Source of the DNA: Stramonita haemastoma
Lineage: Eukaryota > Mollusca > Gastropoda > Neogastropoda > Muricidae
DNA: 47,500 bases
Assembly (NCBI GenBank): GCA_030674155.1
Contig: CM060334.1
Span: 23,774,455 to 23,821,954, forward strand
Direction of reading: 5' to 3'
The notes beneath the pieces were generated by a model. The model worked only from the letters and a program-made list of their open reading frames with translations, was not told the origin of the DNA and searched no databases. This document shows, piece by piece, positions 9,132-18,812 of the stretch (positions are counted from its first letter, which is position 1; every line of letters begins with the position of its first letter). The position numbers were made by a program, and so were the translations under genes.

Positions 9132-9484
9132 AAAGTAGTGTTGAATCATGACCACTGAGCATTGCTGGCAACAGTTTCTGTGACGAATGCTGTTCGTCAA
9201 CAACACATTACAGAGTTTAAAAGGATCTTTGATTTTCATCAATGGAGGCGGTGAACACTGTCTTACAGAGCAGGATATAATTCCTTGATAACGTTGAGTT
9301 GTGTGTCTACTCTGATGTATAACCACTGTAGGAAAATATATAGAATAATAAAGTAAGGTAACTTAGCATGATAAAACATTTAAATGTGTATTGTCAGTAA
9401 GGGTTGACACATTTCTTAAAACTCATTATGTGTTTAAAAAATATATTATCCACGTTTAAGAAAAATAAGTTTTAAAATTCAGAT

Positions 9485-10974
9485 TTAACCCTCTTCCATT
9501 CGCTTTTCTGACCAAGAAACTCCTCCTAGTATTCGGAAAATTTCAATCTTTTTCTAGTAAAACACAGTTCCTTAGTAATATACACCACCATATAAAAACT
9601 ACTGATAGTAGAGTCTTGAAATTTGACAGGAATGTTCATAAGTTGTCATAGTTTACTTTGCATCAAAATTTGACAGTCCTGCTTATATATGTCGTGTTGC
9701 TGTCCCCCTTTTTGTCACCAAATCAAGGTGACAACATGTTCACTTCATGCTGTTAGTAAAATAATATGCTCTAACATGCACATCATGCACTAGTATGAGT
9801 CAAAATTTTTAAAAAAATAGTGTCCTACCTACAGGCCCTCTGTAGGATTCCACGTCAGGGTAATCGATTGAATAATACACATCACATGAAGATTGTCACC
9901 AAGTCCATTGTCTGGGATTGTACAGTTTTTCTACATACTAAAGAGAAATAAAAAATACGCAAACACGGTACATTATTTATTCACGGGATGGATTGCGTCG
10001 TGCCTTGAACTGGGCTTTGATGTCATTGAGAAAGGGCCTGATCTTGTAGAGAGGGTCGTACTGGGGGCTGTCACGTCCAGGTGTGTCACTTGTGTCTCTC
10101 AAATGAAAATATTGATTCAGCTTCAAAAATCTTGTTTTGGGCATGACAGTACTGATCCATGAGTGAGAAAACTTGGGGTCAGTGGACCAGTACATATGTA
10201 TTCTGGGCAGACGATTGATTCCCATCATTATCAGTATAGACAGGTAAGCCCTGATCTCCTCAGTGTGTTGTGTCTGTCCACAAAGGATCAGAAGCCACAC
10301 CTCTAGCAGCGATCTTTTGTTTAGCATACTTATTTGTCTCATCTGCCGCACTACGAAAAAAAGTTGGGGAAACAAACAGAAAAAAATAATCCAGGGGCTT
10401 GGCACTGAGCGGTAGTGTGTGTACAGGGCCTGCAGGCAACTGAAAATCTTTCACTGCCAGCGCTGTGTGCGCCGCGCGCCACGTCGTCTGCAAATTTAGT
10501 AGTGGAATGTTGTCTTCAGGGTCACTTTCTACTGCATAATCCTCATCTATTTCATCCCTTCCTTCTTCAGTTTCAATTTCAACATCAGATTCTCTATTCT
10601 GTTGTCTTTCAATCTCCTCAACTTGACGCATAATTTCGTCAATTTCATCTTCTGGAAAATCTTCCCACATTTCATCTTCGTGCTTTGCCGCCATTCTTAA
10701 CTATGAGAAAATGTGTGAATGAAAATGAGAGACGCTGACTAATTTCTTGAGAACGGAAGGATGTGTTGTGCCAGAAATAGTACTGAAAAGCCATTGGGCT
10801 ATCCTTACTATAGCGGGAAAAGTCACTCATGGTGTGTGTGAACTTGTTCATGCTCACAGCGTGATGGAAAATACCCACTGGCCGCGAGCGATTCTCGGCA
10901 TGCTGCGGCACGATAAAATAAATGGGGCCTTTTCCGAAAAGCCCGCTGCGGCATTAGAAAATGGGAGAGGTTAA
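9485..10974 (-). mobile_element. piggyBac-family transposon, internally deleted, about 1.5 kb
   Basis: The element is delimited by TTAA at 9485-9488 and TTAA at 10971-10974, the target site of piggyBac transposons. Its two ends read inward CCCTCTTCCATT (left) and CCTCTCCCATT (right), an imperfect inverted repeat, with a further TTCGGAAAA motif in both subterminal regions (about 9533 and 10933). Between them lies a minus-strand N-terminal transposase remnant (9977-10694). The catalytic part of the transposase is absent; the remaining 3' part (9489-9976) is AT-rich and non-coding. The transposase call is firm; the exact ends are inferred from TTAA plus end similarity. Confidence 0.72.
9977..10694 (-). 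pseudogene. piggyBac transposase, N-terminal fragment with frameshift (PGBD4-like)
   Basis: The start ATG at 10694 opens MAAKHEDEMWEDFPEDEIDE, with an in-frame TAG three codons upstream, and continues through a Glu/Asp-rich N-terminus as in many piggyBac transposases. The Pfam DDE_Tnp_1_7-type region follows: FF, then ADETNKYA, then DPLW. The first frame stops at 10260-10262. The frame opened by EEIRAYLSILIMMGINRLPR continues with MYWSTDP, VMPKTRFLKLNQYFHL, DPLYKIRPFL and ends NPSRE at 9977-9979. One single-base indel near 10262-10270 therefore joins two halves of one protein. The fragment stops just where family members continue into the first catalytic Asp block, so the DDD catalytic domain and the C-terminal Cys-rich domain are gone. 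It cannot encode an active transposase. Confidence 0.85.
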
Positions 10975-12252
10975 ACACCGAAAAATTCCAAGCAAGCATC
11001 ATCCTCAGCGTGAAACTTTGTTTAAACACTTTGAATTCAATCAGGCACAAGTCAGAGTCGAGTTGCCAGCCTTTTGTCCCTTTTTGAATGAATAAAAAAT
11101 TGGAGTAAAAGCAGCTCTTTATATACCTTTTCTTCCATTATCTTCGATGCATCAGGCCAGGAGTTGATGGGGTGCGTGTTAATGGCAGGCCGCCGTGAAA
11201 TCACCCACTGAAGGAGCCCTGCACTGCTGCTGGGTCATGTAGTGTTTGTTTGAGCTAGCATCACCTGCTAAGCCTCCTATTGACAGTGTCTGTAATGTAG
11301 TTTGAGGAACATTCTCAAAATCATATCCATAAAGTGGATGATGCTTAAGTCTTGCCACAGACCCCATCGCAGCTTGTAATTTTTTAAAAACCCACAGTGA
11401 TGACTTTTATAAGCCCACAGGAATGTAAAGCACTACCACTACATCATGGCGGAGGTTAGAAATAATTAATTGCAGCAAAATTTTGACAAGTTTTTTTCAC
11501 CGAACCCTGGTGTGAAGCTTTGTTTTTAATCCTACTGAGTTTATGGCTGTTCTGTGTGTTTGGTAGGTCTACTGTCCCATAAGAGAAACAAATAAAGTTT
11601 ACTGCAGTGTGCGTGTATCATGCACTCACACACACACACATATGAACAGGTACATACACAGTGTTGATTCTAGGGTGTGCCATTGTGAGATGCCCACATA
11701 TTTTAACTTACAGGCCTAAAAACTGAAACAAAGGCTGCATCACTTAAGTCCTTGAATTTTAAACCCCCATTTTCAAGGCCTTGAAAGTGTCTCTCTCTCT
11801 CTCTCACTTGCCTGTCTGTCTGTCTGTCACACACACACTCTCTCTCTGTGTGTCTGTTTCTCTCTCTCACTCTGTCGCACACTCTCTCTCTCTGTCTCTG
11901 TTTCTTTAGTGTCTGTCTGTGTCTCCCTATCTGTCTGTCTGTGTCTGTCTCTCTTTCTCTCTCTTTCACTTACACACACACACACACAGCTTTTTTGTTT
12001 GGGGTTTTTTTTTGGTATTATTTCATGTGCTTCCCCACAACCACCACTTCTCTATTAGTGTCTCTGTCTGTCTGTCTGGAGGTCCTTGAAAATTGAGAGT
12101 GAAGTCCTTGAAGAGTCCTTGAATTTTCTTCCCAAAGATCTGTATGAACCCTGAGTATATAATTACAAAACTGTGTGCTGATTGGCTAAGCACTATTAGT
12201 TTTAATCACCTGTTTTTCCTCATCATAATAGAATACTTGATTTTGTGTACAG
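10975..12252 (+). other. intron sequence downstream of the piggyBac insertion
   Basis: Part of the long A5-A6 intron (8228-12252), which ends TGTGTACAG. Besides the microsatellite cluster at 11790-11985 I see no gene; the small ORFs here lack coding character. Confidence 0.45.
11790..11985. repeat. compound CT / GTCT / CA microsatellite
   Basis: CT runs are interspersed with CTGT tetranucleotides and ACAC stretches, ending in a CA run at about 11972-11987. The apparent ORFs on both strands here are low-complexity artefacts. Confidence 0.9.
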
Positions 12253-12460
12253 GTCAATTCAGTGTAACTGCTCTCAGGATTTTGCACATAAACCGCTCTT
12301 TGAAGGCAGCTGGTTGCCAATCCTGCAACAAATTGTCACCCATCTGTATTCCTGTCGGTTGAGGAAAGTGGACAATATCTCCAGTTTTTATTTTTGTGGC
12401 ACCTTCTCTCCCTTTTTCAAAACCCTAGAATCAACACTGTATGTATACACATGCAAGTAA
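12253..12460 (+). CDS. probable coding exon A6 of the snoRNA host gene
   Basis: The acceptor TTGTGTACAG precedes 12253. With the phase 2 left by exon A5 the first codon is completed by one G. The exon then reads SIQCNCSQDFAHKPLFEG, SWLPILQQIVTHLYSCRL and RKVDNIS, open to a TAA at 12458-12460. The phase match with the donor at 8227 and the helical text (LPILQQIVTHLYS) support it. The 3' end is uncertain: it may be the terminal exon, or it may be spliced at CATGCAA|GTAATT near 12455. No product family is recognised. Confidence 0.5.
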
Positions 12461-13665
12461 TTGAATCCAAATGACAACATAGCTCATTTTAGTGTCTGTA
12501 TTGCTTATGGTTTTATTGAAGTTTGTTTATTTTTGTTGTGAGGTATTTTAGTCTGGTGTTACCATTGTATTCATTAGCTTGATGGTGTGTTGTGTTTTTT
12601 GCATTGTTGCCATGTTTCAAATTTTTTCTGATGATTTGTTTTGTTCTCAGTCCCAATGTAAATTGTACTCATAGGTGCAGAAAGTATGATTTGGATAAAA
12701 AAAATATAAAAAAACATATCCACACCTTTTCGGGGAGAGGGAAGCAGTCTCAAAATTTGTTACCTAAAAAAACACACGACAAAAATCCAGGATACATTTT
12801 GAAATATGATTTTATTTAAATAAGGTAGCAGGATTACATTCATTTCCATATCACAGCTTGCAAAGTAGTTTAAAATACTAATGAGGGAAAGAAAAAAAAA
12901 TGTACAAAAGTCGTCCCTTTTTTTTTTAATGGTAAGAAATAATAACTGTACAGAAGTAGTCCTTTTTTTATAATGGTAAGAAATCAATAAATATCTCATC
13001 TTTTTTGTCAAGCATTATTCACATTGATGAAAATCACAGTATGGTTTACTAATGGGTGGTTATCAGCTAAGTTATCAGCCAAGAGGAAAGCCAGTTATGT
13101 TTCAATTCAGTACAAAGGGTGATTTCTTTAGGTGTGTGAGTGCCAATCCTAGTCGTAGGTGGAACCAAACTGTTGATCTTTTTCCACTAAGAGGGATAGG
13201 GTTTGCAAGTCCTAAAAAATGTCTACTCCTGCAAGGGGACTGGAGATGTAGCTAGGAACCTACAAGTGCTTGTGGAGTTAAACACCAGTCTCTCACTTTT
13301 TTCTGGGGGCAGAATTAAAGCCCCTTTGTGAATTGACTTCCTATGCATAGAGATCATTTTTTTAAAAAAAATTTCAATTCTGGGGGTGGGGGTACATCTA
13401 ACCAGTGTGGGAAGCTAGAAAAATGGTTCAAAAACATAAGTGGGTGTTTTTTTTATGTGTATTTGTATATAATGTTTTTTGCCCCCCCCCCGTATTTCTC
13501 AGCTAATGGTCATTTTCAGTGAGTTTGATAGGTAGGTTCTCTTCAGGATATGCACTGTTCCCCCTCCCCCCCTTTGAGGTGGGTTTAGTTTTGCTTGTTT
13601 GTAAAACACAATTTTGCCTAGGAGGTTACTCTGTTTGCCATGTTTAAAATGCATTTGATTAGCAT
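12461..13665. other. AT-rich DNA without a supported gene
   Basis: Homopolymer-rich sequence (A and T runs near 12700, 12895, 12920, 13355 and a 10-C run near 13481). No AATAAA directly behind the stop at 12460 stands out. Short ORFs (for example 13052-13255) show no splice-site or family support. Confidence 0.4.
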
Positions 13666-13732
13666 AAGCGGTGGTCTGGGTGCACTATGTCCAGGTATCT
13701 TTCCTGAAAGACCAGCACCCAGACCACCGCTT
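13666..13732. other. 67-nt foldback with an 18-bp perfect stem
   Basis: AAGCGGTGGTCTGGGTGC (13666-13683) is exactly complementary to GCACCCAGACCACCGCTT (13715-13732). The 31-nt loop itself contains GGT-AT-CTTTC opposite GAAAGACC, which can extend the stem after an internal loop. Either strand could form a compact hairpin of pre-miRNA-like size. It could equally be the core of a small palindromic element. No homology is claimed. Confidence 0.8.
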
Positions 13733-13938
13733 TTGAACAGAAGACTGAGAGAGGCTTCAAAGATACAGTGCATTACTGAAATGGCTTGTCGTAGGGGTGG
13801 CATATGTTCATGTTATAATTTGATGCTTCTAACGATTTTATTGTGAGGCGGTGTGGGGTGGAGACTAAAAATAATAAAAGTTCTGTTTTCCATGATGACT
13901 TGACTTCATTTGTTTCAGATTCTTTTTGTGGTTTAGTG

Positions 13939-14224
13939 CGGGAGGACACTCTGAATCGTGAATTTCGACTTAGTACAGTTTTTAAGGCGATTTTTTAAGG
14001 CGATTTTTTAGGGCGATTTTTAGGAAAATTACAGCAAAATCACATAATTTTCTCATTAATTTTATTTCCTCAAAGTACAAGTATATATGCAATGGTTAGG
14101 ATGGACAAATTCCTGCAAAAATTTAAAAATTAAAAAAAAAAATGGGGGGCTTCTCTATATCCTGGTACAGAGAGGCCCCCAATATTGCCCTAAGTCGAAA
14201 TTTACGATTCAGAGTGTCCTTCCG
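13939..14224. mobile_element. MITE with 30-bp inverted repeats
   Basis: The left arm 13944-13973 (GGACACTCTGAATCGT then GAATTTCGACTTAG) is matched by the right arm 14190-14219 in inverse orientation with a single mismatch. The similarity may extend outward to CGGGA/CGGAA. Just inside the left arm is a degenerate tandem of TTTTTAAGGCGA (about 13978-14026). There is no ORF. A TAGT is found next to both ends (about 13934 and 14225) but is not clearly a target duplication, so the superfamily is open. Confidence 0.8.
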
Positions 14225-14378
14225 GTAGTAAGCGGAAAATCCACCCCAAAAACGATTCAGAGGTGGAGATAGTTGCCACACAAGTGGCAGTGAAGATTAC
14301 ATTCAAAACAAGACATGAATTTCGATCAAAAACTATTATTTAATAGATCATGCGATTTTTTCGTCCCTCCCGGTGGTA

Positions 14379-14460
14379 AAAATGCAAAAGCACCTGGCCC
14401 AGTGTACTAAAATTACAACACATTTCTTGCCAGTAAAGGCCACTGCCTTATCAGACCTTA
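14379..14460 (+). repeat. dispersed repeat R3, copy 1
   Basis: It shares AATGCAAAAGCACCTGGCCC with the copy at 15572-15655, and a downstream CATTTCTTGC-AGTAAA block. Confidence 0.65.
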
Positions 14461-15571
14461 CTACCAGGATGCAGTGTTAACACACCCACTAGTAGCACTT
14501 TTTTCCAGTACCATGGGAAAAGTCAATCATTTTAAGCAAAACTGCAGTTTTGATTCTAGAATTTAAAAAAAAAACAGCACACTATCACTCCAATTAAAAT
14601 CATAAGGTAACCTCTCCGTAACATCATTTTAAACTTCGTCACCGTTATTCTATCCATGACAAATAGCCTCAAATTTCACTCAACTCTCAGCATTTAACTT
14701 ACATAGCTTAAATCAGATAATTTTTTTGTGAATAAAGTAATCTCTCTCCAAATTGCACAGCCTTAGACAACATATCCACTTATAACCATCTTACTGCGGG
14801 GCTCCCGCAATGTCACAAAATCTAGAATGAACACTTGCACTTGCACATTTGACAGCAATAATGAAACTTAACACACAAAAAAGGTGGTCAGGCCAGTTCA
14901 TTTTAACAATTAAAAAATATAATGTTCTTTATCCACTGGGACGGAAAGATAAGATTCTTCACACTGTACAGGCCCATTTAGCAGTCGTAACATGGCAAAT
15001 TCTGATTTAATTCTCACATTTGGAAATGTTCTTGACCCACTGAATGCCATATTAAAAAAAAAAAAAAAGAAAATGCATCAGTTTTGAAATACGTATTCCA
15101 TGATAGATTTCCATAAGAAAACTTGCACCCCTGCTATTGAAATTAAATTTAGAGCCACTTACACAAGTTATATTACCAATACCTTGTAACTTGTTCACTG
15201 CAATACCAATTACTATTGCTGTTAGAACTAATTCTTGTGAAATATTTCTTATTTATCAACATATGTTAAAATCCTTCGCCTACAGTATCTTGGCCAAACA
15301 GTATTATAAATATTTATGACCAAAGAAAATTATAGAATACTGAAGAAATTAACTTGAAATCACTTGGATTAGGATTCCACTTTCTTGTTGAACCTACTAT
15401 AGAATGGGAACCCTTTATTTCTGTTAAATTAACCCTGTAATGGCCATTAGCGCCCACAAACCATGTGCTTATTATGGGGGCCGCCATTGTTGTTTACATA
15501 AACGAAACTCTTCCAAGTGTTGCTGTCTTTGTATGAACAGTATGCCGCCATGTTTTTTTGGTAAACAAATG

Positions 15572-15655
15572 CATGAATGCAAAAGCACCTGGCCCAGTGT
15601 GTACTTTATTTATTGCAGAATGCAAGGAATAACATTTCTTGCAGTAAAAGATAGT
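15572..15655 (+). repeat. dispersed repeat R3, copy 2
   Basis: Second copy of the segment at 14379-14460, with about 30 bp of different sequence inserted between the two shared blocks. Confidence 0.65.
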
Positions 15656-16221
15656 ATAAAAAATATTTTATCAGTTTTTTGTGTAGTGACTATTCAAAGT
15701 TGTAAAAATTACTTCCCTTTGACACAAGTTTGACAGTGAATGAACTGTGTGACCTTGGAAGAATAAGGGTTCAATCAACTTTGCTTCAAATAAACTGTAT
15801 TAAGCATGATATTGAACAAAGGATAGATACAAGATTATTGTATTTCATGAGGAAAAAATATGGACTGGACAGGAGAGAAATCACATGGATACTACAAATG
15901 AGCTGGTAAAATGTTTGCAATCACCTGATCCTGGAGAATGTTCAAAGTACAAAGACCTAGTTTAAGATTTTTTTAAGAGGGAGATAGAAAAAATACAACA
16001 GTAAACTTCCCAGAAAGAGACAGCCAAAATGTAATTGCTGGAAAATTATTGAGCACAAAAGAGAAAATTCATTGCACAAAATCATTAACAGATGGGTATG
16101 CTCACTGGATGGAAACCCCTAGGCATTTCAGTAAGATTGAAAAAAACAACTCCTTAAATAAAATAAAAATAAAATAAAATTTAATTCCTTGTGTTGTCCA
16201 GCAATACTATCAGATTAATTG

Positions 16222-16250
16222 ACACACACACACACACACACACACACACA
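16222..16250. repeat. (CA)n microsatellite
   Basis: About 14 perfect CA units. Confidence 0.95.
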
Positions 16251-18394
16251 TCAGCCCCTACTTTAAAGCTTTCAGCCTCTATCATCGATAAGTGCGTGCC
16301 CAAACCACTGGCTCAGCGAAACCCATTAGGTAAGACTCCAATTACAATGAAACATTGATGAGCATGTCTATCACTCTTCTCCTCTTTCACGGTCCTACAC
16401 CTTTCAGTTCAATGCGGGTGGGAAGGTTTGTGATTGTATCAGCCTGTTACTCTCTTTCCAGTAATCAATAACGTCCCCCAGCATGTCCACAGCTTGCTGC
16501 TCTAAGAAGCAATGGGAGGAATTGTTTAACGTTCACAGCTCTATCCCAGTGTCTGGTTAACTCTGACACCCTGTAGAAGAGACAGTGAACTTACCCAATA
16601 AGTATCCTAGCCACGAGATTCCTAAAATTACTGTGAATAATACCAGGCTTTGTGTTCTGACCAAAACATTTGCCAAAGTCTCTATGTAAAGATTGTTTTC
16701 ATCCACAAACTCCGAGTAAAATAACCTGTACTCTTATCTTGTCAAGAAGAGGAGAAAAAAAAATAGCAGCCTATATAATAGCAAGATATTTGCACGCAAA
16801 CATGCGAACTTCTGATCTTACTCCAATTCCCAGATGGGACGAGGGAGTCAGGGTGCATATTCTGGGCGACCCCCAGGGCATTAAGCTGGGGACATGCCAC
16901 AACAATTATCATACCAGGCTTTGTCGAGGACGCCAGCTATGCAGCTTAATTGTCACCTACGGGTTAGAAATAAATGACAAAGCATGAAAATTATATCCCA
17001 TAGGTAAGGTAACAGAAAGAAACGGCCATATATGCTTAAAACACTGCAGAATTGACGCACTATGTTTACCCCAGTGGTGAATTACAATCTTATACCTAGC
17101 CACCAGAAATTAACAGCACACACATTTTCCCTAAAACTGCAGGGTGAAAAATAAAAGAAAGCAGAGGTACTGAGGTTTCCTTGAAAAAAGATGGGTAAAC
17201 GGACAGGGATGATAGAAAATATGCAAAAATCCAGAACCATAAAACATAGGCAATAGTGAAGATAAAAACGAGGCAAAGAAGAACTCTACGCTGAAAGAAC
17301 GAGGCACACAGAATGGAGGAATTGGAAATAAGCAATCAATTTATGTCAAGAAAAGAAAAACACTAAGAAATTGTCACTTTAAAAAGAAAAAAAAATCGGC
17401 ATTTTCTTGCACAGAATCTCCAGAAGGTAGACCTACTCATGCTGAAAGAACTCGGGCATAATGAAGGGAGTGTGATCTTTCTATCATTTATTAAACCGCT
17501 TTTTTCACTTCACCATAATTATCATCTCTCTCTCTTCCACTCCATTGTATGTTCGTGTGTTCTCTCCCCCCCCTCCCCCCCCTCCCCCCCCCCCTTCCTG
17601 CTAGCTATGCTTGGAGAAGCCGGCAAAACGTAACTGCCTGAATAATGCAAGGCAATCTGCAGGTGGCACTGATTGAGAGAGAGCCAGTGGCGCGTGCTTC
17701 TTTCTAGTCAGCTGTGACCGCTACAACTCCACGCTGGAATGAAGGCAGCCATTGTCAGAGTTGCTTTCCATGTCCTCTATCGCCTGGCCGACTGCAGGGG
17801 TCACCTCACAAAACTGCTGCTGTGCCCGTTTTCCCATCCAACTCGTTTAGCAGCAAGTGTGCATGACGATTCTGGTTTGTTTTTAGAGTCTCTTCCTCCA
17901 TTATCAATTTTGTATATTTTGCTCTGGGGCCGATTTGACAGAGGTCTGTGTATTGGCAATATCAATATATTATATACACGATGTGACAACATATTCTAGA
18001 CTCTACTGATAGCCTGTTGTTAACTATGTAAAGAGTCATCTGTGTTTTCATCTTGGGTCTAATCTGGGTGAGACTGAAGAGAGAGACTACCTATACAATT
18101 ACGCAGTCTTTCATTTCAGGCTTTTTCATTTTTAGTGGCCTAATGATTTTCAGTTAGATGCAAATGAACTGCCGACAGATTTTTGAAAGCACGAAACTCA
18201 TTGCATGTATGTGCAAAACTCATTAACTGTACTAAGCAGTAACACAATAATTATCTACTTGATGTAAAGCTACTGGTATCCTTTACAAAATGATCATCTC
18301 AAATAAAGAGAATGACAGTTCACAAAACTGATAGCTAGCACCAGAAGATCCACTTTTTCTGAACCTTTGGGATGATAACTGTCATGACAACTTG
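16251..18394. other. non-coding DNA with one dispersed repeat and a C tract
   Basis: Contains repeat R2 (16780-16930) and a C-rich run (about 17558-17594). Otherwise I see neither gene nor repeat. The 105-aa plus ORF at 16670-16987 overlaps R2 and has no family resemblance. Confidence 0.4.
16780..16930 (+). repeat. dispersed repeat R2, copy 1
   Basis: It carries CACGCAAACAT...CTTCT, ATTCCCAGATGGGACGAGGG, AGTC-G-GCATATTCTG and GACCCCCAGGGC...AGCTGGGGA. The same order occurs at 40483-40615 (ATTCCCAGGTGGGATGACCG, AGTCAGAGAGCATATTCTG, GACCCCCATAG...AGCTTGGGA). A shorter copy is at 39272-39330. Confidence 0.7.
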
Positions 18395-18525
18395 GTTCTG
18401 ATTGTACTTCAAACACTAGAACAAAATGATAAATTGTGTACTCTCTACAGTTTTGTGTGTACTCTCTAAAGTTCTGATTATATCTCAAACACTTGAACAA
18501 ATTGTGTACTCTCTTACATTTAAAT
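18395..18525. repeat. imperfect tandem duplication (about 75-bp unit)
   Basis: TTCTGATT-TA-TTCAAACACT then AGAACAAA...AATTGTGTACTCTCT is present twice (about 18396-18450 and 18473-18518), with an extra GTGTACTCTCTA-AGTT between. Confidence 0.7.
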
Positions 18526-18647
18526 TTTACAATAAGCTCCATGCACATGTTCTCAGGTCTTGGAACAGAACTTTAAAAACCAATGCAAAAGATGGGGGAA
18601 AATTTTTGCTCTTTGCCTGGGATTAAAACAGGCATAATATGGATAAA

Positions 18648-18812
18648 GAAGCGACAGTGGTTTTTCATATTTCAGAATCACAATCAACATATGGCTTGTG
18701 TTCTTGGGGAAAATAATATTCTTACAGTGGTTTTTCATATTTCAAAATCACAATCAGCGCATGGCTCATGTTCTAGGGGGGGAAATGTTAATCTTCCGAC
18801 AGTGGTTTGAAA
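18648..18812. repeat. tandem duplication (about 75-bp unit, 2.2 copies)
   Basis: ACAGTGGTTTTTCATATTTC followed by A-AATCACAATCA-C--ATGGC and TGTTCT-GGGG occurs at about 18652 and 18725, with a third partial start (GACAGTGGTTTGAAAATATT) at about 18799. Confidence 0.8.

Larger units (their letters stand above)
14225..16221. other. AT-rich DNA with a duplicated R3 segment
   Basis: No gene is supported. The segment ATGCAAAAGCACCTGGCCCA with GTGT occurs at about 14379 and again at about 15575, followed in both by an ACATTTCTTGC-AGTAAA stretch (14418-14440, 15627-15650), so these are two copies of a dispersed repeat. Two GCCGCCAT...GTTTAC or GTAAAC stretches lie at 15480-15500 and 15543-15567. Confidence 0.5.

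Noticed and set aside
9489..9976. Search for the missing C-terminal piggyBac domain
   Set aside because: All frames of the reverse strand are stop-rich and lack DDE or Cys-rich signatures; treated as deleted.
11496..11512. CACCGAACCCTGG as a second hAT end similar to the one at 1026
   Set aside because: No inverted partner or target duplication was found nearby; it shares only GAACCCTG with the true end.
16670..16987. 105-aa ORF as a gene
   Set aside because: Its second half lies in dispersed repeat R2, whose other copies are not open in the same frame.
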